Assembly: GCA_001557505.1 (NCBI GenBank) | Contig: LSAX01000002.1 | Coordinates: 3,162,001 to 3,226,000 of the forward strand | Origin: Reticulascus tulasneorum | Taxonomy: Eukaryota; Ascomycota; Sordariomycetes; Glomerellales; Reticulascaceae | Length of the DNA: 64,000 nt | Reading direction: 5' to 3' | In this document: positions 1-9,700 of the stretch, one piece after another | How the letters are laid out: each line of letters starts with the position of its first letter | Position numbering within the stretch: position 1 is the stretch's first letter | Program-made: the position numbers and the translations under genes | The notes under the pieces: generated by a model | Database searches by the model: none | Seen by the model: the letters and a program-made list of their open reading frames with translations, nothing else | Told to the model about the DNA's origin: nothing

Positions 1-1400
1 ATTTTGGGATGTCCCCAGCTCGAAGTCGAGTGTAGTTCCTAGTGCTGTTGTATTCAATTTTTGGGTCTGTGGGTTGTTTTCGGGTAATACCAGAGCGAGC
101 GCCAGGTGTGGCTACATTGGATTTAGCCCCGAAATGGTGTGGCATACTATGGAGGTTAACGATTGCGATGGGGCTCCTTATTTCGCCCAGGAACTTGCCA
201 GTGATACGCAGGATGATCTCTCTCCGACGGAATTCATGGCACGAAGTGGGTAGGTGCACGCTGTTTGATTCCCTAATGTATCTCCTGCCGCTAAAGACCC
301 CACTGCTCTCAAGTAGCACGAAGGTAAATTATGTTGTTGCCTGGAAACATGCAATGCTGGATGGAGTGGCTGCAGGCCACAAAGGCCATGCGAACCATTT
401 ACTGAAGACGGCATCGAAACTTCTTTGAGCTCTCCCGAATCTTGAACTGTGGGCCTGTAGGATGGCGCTTATGTCGTATTTGCATGTCCATCGACTGTGA
501 GGAAATCCTGGTCCAAGCCGAAGGAGCGCATTGCGAGGACCATGCCTCAATCTGGTGCTACGGCATAATGGAAGAAGTCCTTAGTCGAGAAACCAAGCTC
601 CGTGGCTGCAGCATCCGGTGCTGCATCACGATATGGCTTGTCGACACATGGCAAATGTGGCAGCTGGTCAGTGATCCGGTCCGCTTGTGGGTAAAACTTG
701 TGTATGTCTTCAGGTAAGCCTGTACGGATCAGGACTCAGTTCTCACCCTTAACAAGGCTGGCAGATGTCATCTCGGCACATCTCCCTATGTATGGTGGAC
801 TCCGATCAGATCGCGTGTAATGTGGAATACATAACAAACGCACGGCTTTCGTATTGATGTCAAACCCAGCATGGCGGCATTGCCTCTGATAAACCCCAGG
901 TCCTTGAAGAAGTCCCGGCCTTCTGGCAGAACCGAGGACAACCGACTCTGGGACTGGTCGAGCTGGTCAGGATACCATACCGTTGGAAATGACAGACGAT
1001 GCCAAGATGGAACACACGGCCGGGCCAGACCCCAGAGTGAAGAACCTAGTTTTTACAGGCGGTATGTGCAGATAAGCAAAGGACCGCACGGGGTACAGAC
1101 GAAGGCAACTGAAGGTAGAGATACCATAGGCTATTGATTACAAGGCGCCCCATGTGTTGCGGGGGCAAGAATGCAGTTACCTGCGTGGCCTCTTGGGACA
1201 TCCATTGGGGCCGTTTTCGCCCTGAAGAGGGAAGCTGGTCTGCATTCCTTAGCATAGTAGCATCAACTTCGACAGGCGCACGCAAGCCATTTGCAAGTTC
1301 CGCCTGGGTCTATGTTGCAAGGTGTGCTGTGCACATGACACTACACGTCGGGACAGTTCGCATGCCGGATAAAGAGGTCGATAACACACAGTCTCATTAA
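1..1400 (-). pseudogene. Decayed or broken gene, family not recognised, runs off left edge
   Basis: Read on the minus strand, several stretches look coding but are broken. From about 718 down to 480 there are some 78 codons (including LPEDIHKFYPQAD and TELGFSTKDFFHYAVAPD) interrupted by one TGA near 550. The reading then moves to another frame from about 550 to the left edge, with only one stop near 330 (pieces such as AQRSFDAVFSKWFAWPLW and EIILRITGKFLGEIRSPIAI). A further piece lies near 890 (GRDFFKDLGFIRGNAAMLGL) and another near 1300-1180. I could not join them with good splice sites without crossing stops. Either this is a decayed gene or an intron-rich gene whose exons I have not resolved. 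I do not recognise the family. Confidence 0.35.
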
Positions 1401-4400
1401 GTTATGATCGGCAATCATTCAAAACAATGATCCGTTGCACTGAGAGCCGACATTCTCTTCTACCCTGTGAGTCAGATCTTTCCTCTCTCGCTGCAAGAAG
1501 AGTTGTCGATTGTGACGGCCTGTATGTAGCAAGGGCTGGATGGAGTCGTTATTGACGCGAGCAAAAAGAACCTTGAAGGAGATGTGATGGCGATAATGGT
1601 GCATTAGGTAGTTAGGCCCCTCAGCAGAAGTCCCCTAGCCTAGGTAAAGCGAGGAAAGTGCGGCGGCGACAGCTTACTTGGCACCTGGAAAGGTCCCTTT
1701 TTTGTGGTATCGGTAGCGGAGGTGGCATTTTCGACCAGGCTCGGTCGATGTCGATCCATGCAACCGCGTGGACTAATTGTCCAAGACCCTGAGGCCGGAT
1801 GTGGAAGGCGGATGTTGGCTGCATTCGTGTGCCCAATCAGCAGGATGGACAAGCGAAAAGACAAAGTGTGGAGAAGCCAGCTGGGTGAGCTGCACTAGTC
1901 AGGCTTTTCGGTATCTGGGCTGCAAGTCACATCCATCAACAACAAACTGTGTGAGGTAGATGAAGGAGACGGGGGAGGATCCAATCTTGCCTCGTCTTTC
2001 CCTATCAGCCTGATGCGGCCCAGCCCAGTCCAGCCCAGCACCAAGGTATGTACTGTACCTAGTAGTAGGTATGTAGCAGTCGCTGATATTACTGTAGAGG
2101 GCAGCATGCGCACACATGTGCCCGCATTTTTGCTTTAATCTGGGTTGTCGACGCAAGAGGAGGAGCTGTTCGCTATAAGAGGGCCAAGAGGAATTAACTA
2201 GACGGCAGTGAGCCACGGATCCTGCCACTTTCGAAACGGCCGCTACATATTCGCAACTTTGAGTGCTTTACCAAGGTAGCCGCAACAGGGAACCGAGGCT
2301 TGTCTAAACCGTCTGTATGCAGTGTTTCCGGCGGTGGTATATTGCTACGGCTTTGTGTGTGCCGTTCTCTTTCCCCGGGTTGGGGACGAAGAAGCCCAAA
2401 ACGAAGCAATGACTGCGTCCCCTCCGAGGCGCCAAACATGGAACCTTGGCGAGAACAAGTACGGAGAGTTGGTTGTTGGTGATGGTGATGGTGATTTGAT
2501 GCCATATCACCGAGAGATTGATTTGTTCCTGTCCCATCAATCACTCAATTGGAGAAGGTAAGCGGAAACGGCAGTAGAACGCGAGGGGCAAAGATGCATA
2601 TGGGGAAGGAAGGTAGGGTTTCGTTCCATGGGTCGTGTTATGTAAGTTGTCGGGCGTATTGGGCAGTCTGGAGAGGGGAAGAAGGTGCGACGTGTGTAAC
2701 TCATCTACCTACCTAAGGTTCCTGACCTTATTAGCAATCCATCTTACCTTAGTACCTACATAAGCTAGTAGGTAGGTAGGTAAGTAAGGTACGTACGAAC
2801 GTACAATAGGGTCAGGTAGGTAGGGGCATCGCATTGTACGACATAATCGCATGCGCACTTCCAATGAGATAAGTGATAAGTGAAGCCCAGGTGTGCGATC
2901 GAGTTGCTGCGCGTTCTGTACTCTGCAGTCTGTATTTACTACCTACGTACGCACACTTCTTGATGGACCACCCTACCTAAGTAACTGGCTAGAGCGAAAA
3001 GGAACCCCCCTCCCCCCCATTGCTACGTTACTGAGCGGGTACCTACCTTCCCACCTACCTATGTAGGGTAGACCATGTATCTGCATTTCCGTGTCCTTCC
3101 ATTGGTCGATATCTGGAGGGTTGGGTGTGGTGTGGTTGATGAGACAGGAAGGCAGGAAAGGCAGGAAGGAAGGAAGGAAGGATGGAAGGAAGCAAGGGAA
3201 GTAGAAAATGCGGTCTACTCTGTAAGAAGTAAGGTACTACCCAAACCCGACCCAGTGTGGACTTATGATACCACCTACCCAGATATAGGGGGGAAAAAGC
3301 ATGTCGGAGAGAAACCCTAGACAACACGAATGGCACGAAAGCGAGAGGGCCAGAGGGTCCCTGCTTCTCGTTACGACTACGGAAGACGGCCACAACCCGT
3401 CCGTACAGAGGCCAGACGACTGCAAGATCAAAGATCAAACGTGCGTCCGGTGGGGGAGGCGGCGCCAACGATGCCACAGTGTCGCTTCATCAAGTCCCTC
3501 GTTGCAACGACGGCACGCTCTTTCTATCTTCACGGATCACGGAGGAGTCTGAGGGATTACATTGCGCTTGTGGAAGACTGTGAGCCCGTTGACTTCGGAA
3601 TCAGATGTCGAGCCAGTCGGGTCTAGTACCTTTGACCCCGGAGTTTCCGTCACCGTTCCACGCGAACTGGCTTCATACGAGACGGCACCAATCCTCGGGG
3701 GGGTTCCCAGAGTGCATGCCAGTGATTAAGCCACACTGGGTGGCTGGCAGGGTCAACGATCACAAACTGACGAGATGTTACCGACACGTTGGGTAAGCCA
3801 TCAAAAGATTTCCAGGGATCCATCTGGTCACCTGTTGACCAACTCTGTACTCCGTACGCATAATCTTAACCTCTATCATGAGCAGCAGCAAGCAGCGGCA
3901 TAATCACCATCATCGTCGTCATAATCGTCGTCGTTGGCCGGTCATTGCAAACTTTATTGCTGTCTCGCCCAGCAGGATGGACGTAGCTACGTGCGTATGG
4001 CTCCATGTTCCCCGGCACAATACCACTACTACTACATCATTCACTCAATCACCTGTATCCTATATTGCATTTTCCTCTTCCGCCACTGCTGCTTCGGCAA
4101 AACATGGCATCAGGATATGATGCTAGAGTGCCAGAGAGGGCAAGGCAATTCATCGAGATAACCTCCATGATTAAAAGCCGCCGCAAAACATGTCACATGG
4201 ATGCCGTCCCTTCATGTAGTCGAATGCGGAGTTGATTGCGTCTGTCGGCAAAATAACCCCTTTCGATTTTATCCAGAGTGGTGAGTATGCCGCATAAATT
4301 GACTTCAGCTCCCACTACGGCCAGACCGTAACACCTGCCCCCGAATGATTGGTCTTGGACCGCATCCCGCACCCCTTCGCCGCTCGTTGTTGGAGGGGGG

Positions 4401-6005
4401 AAACTGCTGGATAGTGGTTCGTCCACGTAGAGAATTCGTTTCCATCCCGGCCATGGCGGGAGAGGAGCATGGGGTAGGGAGAAGAAACCGGTGCTGCCCT
4501 CGTCACCTTTTCGCCGGCATTCGCTTTCCCTCTTTCTCTTTGAGACAAAAATCGGGAACGCTGGTCATCTGGGCTTGAGCCCTCCCTGGTCAGGTGGGCC
4601 ATTCGCCCAGTGGAAGCATTCGTCTTGAAGCCTGAAGGGGACAGCACTACCGAGAGAGCCCTGTGGGATTTTGTTGCGACACTGGAGATGTGCTCACTGG
4701 GCGCTTGAACGGCCCCTTGTGCCTATCATGGCATCCTTGTCGTCAATCGTCCCATCTACCATCTTTCTTCCCACTCACTGGCTGGCCATACAAGCCACAG
4801 TCTCGGTCGCAAGATTCGATAGATTCACATACTGTGCGGCCCGGCAAGGAGTTCCTAGCCCTTCCCCTTTGCGTTCATTCGGCTTTTTGGGCTGAGGCAC
4901 CTGGAACACGCCATCCCAGAAGCAAAGCTCTCCGTTCATTCGAGAAATCCCGATCTACCCCACTAGAATCCATCCTAACAAGCCACGGAGCTGGAAGGGA
5001 GAAGGGACGAGTCCACTGGACAAACGCTGTCATACAAAGCTTAAAACTTTAGCACCGGGTCTCACTATCGTCACCCCGTTTTAAGATTCATCGCGTATGG
5101 CGTCTGCACTAGCTGGTGCGCTAAATAGGTCGGAAAACGTTGGTCCCTCTCCACCAAGGATGGGGCCTTCACGCCCGCCTGGGCAGGTCGTACTCTTCTT
5201 ACACTGTGCAGCATCGCGAGCGCAGTATCATGCCATCTTCCGCCTCTAGTCCAGTAGTACCTTTAGCACTCTTGTGGGGCACATACAAGGAAGAGACGAG
5301 GGGACCATGGGGTGCAACCTCACCCAAAGTAGGCAAAGGCACTGTGCGACGATAAGGGGACCGGGGGAGGCACCATGTATCCCTTCCTCCATGCCCACCC
5401 CCAGCTTCCCAAGAACGACAGGACCCAGACCGGCTAAGGACGGGGGTTGGCTCCCTGTGGTCGTGTGTCTCGCACCCTGACGTGCCTTTTAGCCACCAGG
5501 TTTTCCCCTGCTGCTCTGCAATGCGGCACAGCCTACGAAAGGGACCCAAGTCGGTAGGGAGTGGCTCTTCGATCCTGTGCCTGTTTTATGGATGAAGGTT
5601 AACTACAGTGCTGCCCACCTTTCGCGTCGTCCCCTAACTGGGCAGAATTTCCCGTTGATCGCCCACCCGATTTCAATCGGCAGACCACCAGCCCAGTGCA
5701 GTCAGTCCAGTCCGATCCATCTCTCCTCCTCTTCCTGCCAATACTCTCTCCCCTCCATTTCCCCGTCGCTACGATCCACACCGACGTTCCTTTTGGCTCG
5801 ATTTTTCTCACGAGAGAACCATGGTCTCTACTGTTTTGACGACTGTAGAGAGACCGGCCCGGACTTAGCTGAAGCGGATGGATGCGACCTCGCACGACTA
5901 TCAACTTCTCGAGAGCCTCATGAATGTGGTAGAGGCGCTTTGGTGACCGACTCTGCGCGCCCCCGTGTGAACCACCCGGAAGGGGGGCCACGGAAATTCG
6001 ACGAG
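1401..6005. other. Long intergenic region, no convincing gene
   Basis: Open frames here are short and have no recognisable domains or codon-bias support on either strand. The stretch from about 2700 to 3070 is dense in ACCTACCT and AGGTAGGT runs, and a purine-rich AAGG repeat lies near 3150-3195. The last 300 bases before 6006 are CT-rich and look like the 5' leader of the downstream protease-like gene. Confidence 0.5.
2700..3065. repeat. ACCTACCT/AGGTAGGT-rich intergenic tract
   Basis: Short direct and inverted copies of ACCTACCT, AGGTAGGT and GTACGTAC recur across this tract, for example near 2705, 2771, 2815, 2940 and 3042. Similar motifs recur in other intergenic regions (13890-13905, 22085-22105, 30365-30395) but not inside genes. 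They are simple low-complexity intergenic repeats and not a mobile element with defined ends. Confidence 0.6.
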
Positions 6006-8801
6006 ATGCTGTCCACAATCATCGTGGCTACACTCCTCTCTGGCGTCGCTGTCCTCGCTGCGGATCCCTTCGCCGTAGCGCTTAAAGCATCGGATCAATG
6101 GTGAGTGTAGTTCGACTCTTCGAGCTCTTGGATACTTTATTTTTTGGGCGGTTGGGACGAGTCTAACTTCGGCCTTAGGTACGGCATCGATGGCAACTGG
6201 TCAACCGTTCGATTCGTGGTCGGCTCGCCGCCAGTGTCAGTCGATGTCCTTGTGAGCACGTCGATATCCGAGTTTTGGATTGTCGATGCGGGCGGTTGTC
6301 TACCAAGTGAGTATTGTCGCCGCGTGACAGAGTTGATCCACAATCAATCTGGCTTTTCATCAACCCACATTCGCAGTATGGGGTCGCTGACACTCGGCAC
6401 AGATGAACCTCTGTGCAACAGTGCAAGAGGCGAGACTTTCAAGCCTCTCAAGTCCAACACTTGGATTCCGCTGGGAACATGGAACCTTGGGGCGGAATAC
6501 CTGGGATACCCAAACGACAATGGCAGGTATGGTTTGGATACGGTTGTCATGTATAGCACCATATCACAAGGGGGCATCAGCATGGACAACGTGATCACGG
6601 CGACCGTCAACACGACCAACATCTACACGGGTTTCTTCGGGTTGGGAATTGTCCAAGGCAGCTTTGATAACAAAATCGCCGAATCACCTTTGACGCAAGC
6701 GGTAAAAACATACGGATGGATTCCCAGCTATAGTTATGGTTATACTGCTGGTGCTTATTACAGTAAGTCATATCGCAGTCAAGTCCTGGCGACCTGAGTC
6801 CTAATGAATTGATTAGTGGGCAAATCTGGGACAGTTGTTTCTGCTACTCTGGGAGGCTTCGACCAATCAAGGTTCATTCCTCACAACGTCGACTTCTCCT
6901 TGGGCGTAGAGGATAATGCACCTCGTGCTATGGTCCGCCATATATCAGTATCAGTACCGGAAGGCAAGGAGGCCCCTGACCATTGGGGCTCTAACACCAA
7001 AGTCCTCTCAAGCATGAATACGTCGTTCGATGCCCAAATCGACAGCGGGACCCCCTACCTATGGCTTCCAGATGCTGTATGCGACCAATTTGCTGAAGCG
7101 TTTAACTTGACTTACAATAGCACGTTCGACCTATATACCCTAACCAACGATCAGTTCGCAACGTTCAGGAAAGGTGATTCATACACATTCTCCTTCACCT
7201 TCACCAGCTTTGACAACCACGACGATTTTGGACATCCTCTCCAGGTCCCTGGCGTTGTTAACATCACCATCACTGCCGGAGCATTCGCCCAGACCTTACG
7301 ATATCCATTTCAGAGTGAGACGATTAAGTATGGGGAGCCATCGGTGCCATACTTCCCCCTTAGGCGGACGCACAACGCCACTAACACCTTCATCATCGGC
7401 CGAACGTTTCTGCAAGAGGCATATCTGATTACAGAGTATGATCTCGGCACCTTCTCGCTCCATCAGGCGCTTTTCCCGGACGACGCGATCAAAGATGCCA
7501 ATCTTACGAAGATCCTACAACCCGACAACAGTCCGTTTCCTCCACCGCTTTCCCGAGGAGGCAAAACCGATGGTCTCACGACCACACAGATGGCTGGCAT
7601 CGGGGCAGGGGTTGTTGTTGTGGCTCTTGTCCTACTTCTAGGCTTGTGTTTTTATCGGCGGAGGCGGAAAGCGAAGAGGAAGGCATCGGCAGATGAGGAC
7701 GGTAAAGATGGGGCATCTTCGATTGCACCAGATACGCCTCAGACACCAGTGTCAAGAATATTTTCCAAAATTATCAGACGGAAGAAGTCGAAGAAGCCGG
7801 GCGTCCGGGAAGCTTCTGGGAGCAGTTCCCAGCCTGTTGAGGTTGCGGCAGACTCGAATCATGAAGTGTATGAACTGTCGGCACCCATCGGACCGGTTGA
7901 ATTGGATGCGGGTCATGATGATCACTCCATAAACGGCGATACGGAGTTGGGGTCGGAGAGCACTCAGAATCTAACTGCGTATGAGATTTCACGGAGGAAA
8001 CTGGAAAGGCAATTGCAAGGGCCTGTGCCGGCCTATACTCCCTCGGCGACTCCAGCAGATCACTCGACGGGGGAGAAATCGATGCAGGATGTTAGCCCAA
8101 TCGCGACGTACCGGCCATCAGACAGCGGATCCCCTGCATCCTCGCCAACGACATATGTCAACTCCAACTCCCTGCCCGATTCCTTGCCGTCCCCGATGAC
8201 GCCGCGCGGAGACTGGTTCGGTAGAATAACAGACCTCCCATCACCAATGACCGTGGCGCCTCCATTTCCGTCGCCCATCTTTACAGGAAGCCACTCTGGC
8301 CCGGGGACGATGCCCCCAGTGTCTCCTACTTTCGATCCATCGTCGATAAGTCGATCGAACTCATCAAACGCTACTTCGCCCAACTCATTAACCGGTCCCC
8401 TCGTTCCCCCGTCGCCAATCTATCAAAGAACGCCGATCGACCCATCTCGAGTGATCTGTCTTGGCCCTCTGCCCGAAAATGTGTCACTACCAGATCACAA
8501 TTCCCTGCCTCGTCTCCCAAGCCCCGACAGACGGAGTATACCGATGCCTGGCATGCACGCAGAGGCCCACCACTCTACAGATACCCTGGGTAGCAACTTC
8601 ACCGAAGTGGAAGAGCAGCGTATTGTGGAGGAGCTGACAAGACAGGCGAGCATGTCGCAGCCGCCAACCCCGGGACCGAACTCAACCCAAAGCCATATGC
8701 TCGAAACTTCCAGGAGTCAAGAACGGATAGACCCCGGGTCGGAATTAATACATGTGCCACAGCTGGCCGATCGGCGATACAGCTGGGAGGACGAACGATG
8801 A
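6006..8801 (+). CDS. Membrane-anchored pepsin-like protein, first catalytic Asp lost
   Basis: Four exons: 6006-6100, 6179-6306, 6403-6762, 6817-8801, giving 855 residues. The second acceptor (6402) is chosen because it follows a GCTGAC branch site and keeps frame; the nearer AG at 6376 would bring a stop. Residues 1-20 form a signal peptide. A pepsin-type (A1) domain spans about 33-430. The second active-site motif is intact (IDSGT, D270). The first is STS at 58-60 in LVSTSISEFWIV, where catalytic enzymes have DTG. A transmembrane helix lies at about 452-472, followed by RRRRKAKRK and a long Ser/Pro-rich cytoplasmic tail of nearly 400 residues. With one catalytic Asp missing it is probably not a protease. 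The tail suggests a surface receptor or sensor-like role; that is inference. Confidence 0.88.
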
Positions 8802-9700
8802 TACGAACCGATGCGCGACCCCAACAAGCCATACACCTAACTTGATACCCTCTTTATATCTAATCTATATATTACACCACCACTCAGCTACAGCCTGACG
8901 TCTATACATTTATTTTCTTTGCATCTATTTTATCTACCAGCGGGTCATTTGATAAACCATTATACAACAGGCGAAGGAGTTTTGCGGGGCCGGACACTGC
9001 CCATCCAGCATGGGATTCTTACGGGCGGCACGAGTTGGGAACTGGAGTTTTAGGACATATTGAAAAAAAGTGAAGTGCTGTTTTTGCGATGGAGATATTG
9101 TGCTCTCCTGTTTATCGCGTCGAACGATTTACCACACCGCGGAATGGATGCCACGACCTTTATTCCCAGAGAAAGACTTATATCACTGGGACTGGAGCGG
9201 GAACTTCCAGGTATGGGTGATGAGGAAGGAATTCGCAAGAGGAAGGAGAGCATCTGATGAGACATTCAAGGACCGAGATGTCGACATTAAAACGGCCTCC
9301 TTGGTGGCATGAATGGATCTAGGGGAGGATGGACTCGAGGGTTCCTCGAGCAGAATGCTCCCGATGTGTATATGTGTATCCATGATGTCGATAGTTGAGA
9401 CGTATCAGCAGTCTCAGGCGCAAAATCAAATTGTTCCACGAATTTTAAATCTCAGTGTATTGAACACTACCTGTGGTCCCAGTGCAGAATGGACGGAACA
9501 CCTGAATATCGATCCAATGGTAGTCGTACAAGGAAGGAATTTATTCATGAAAGAGATGGAACCTAAAGCCAGCGAACTTCAAGCCACTCTGTAGTGGCTA
9601 CCATGTCGCCCCTTTCCTAGCATCATGCCTCCGCTCGGCGTTATCGTTAGACCGCGGATGGACTTGTTGAACCAAATCCAGTCCTTCTTCCGTTCTCGGC
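8802..9700. other. Convergent intergenic region
   Basis: This lies between the 3' ends of the protease-like gene and TAH18. It should hold both 3' UTRs. The open frames are short and overlapping on both strands, and none resembles a protein I know. Confidence 0.5.

Noticed and set aside
3055..3477. 140-codon minus-strand frame
   Set aside because: It is Pro/Leu-rich from CT repeats on the opposite strand of a purine-rich tract and has no domain or supporting neighbours.
5577..6104. 175-codon open frame continuous with the start of the protease-like gene
   Set aside because: Only the part from the ATG at 6006 encodes a signal peptide; the upstream part is CT-rich leader with no protein-like pattern, so it is treated as 5' UTR.
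6307..6376. Shorter version of the second protease-gene intron ending at the AG at 6376
   Set aside because: It brings an in-frame TGA a few codons later; the AG at 6402 follows a GCTGAC branch site and restores family-like sequence.
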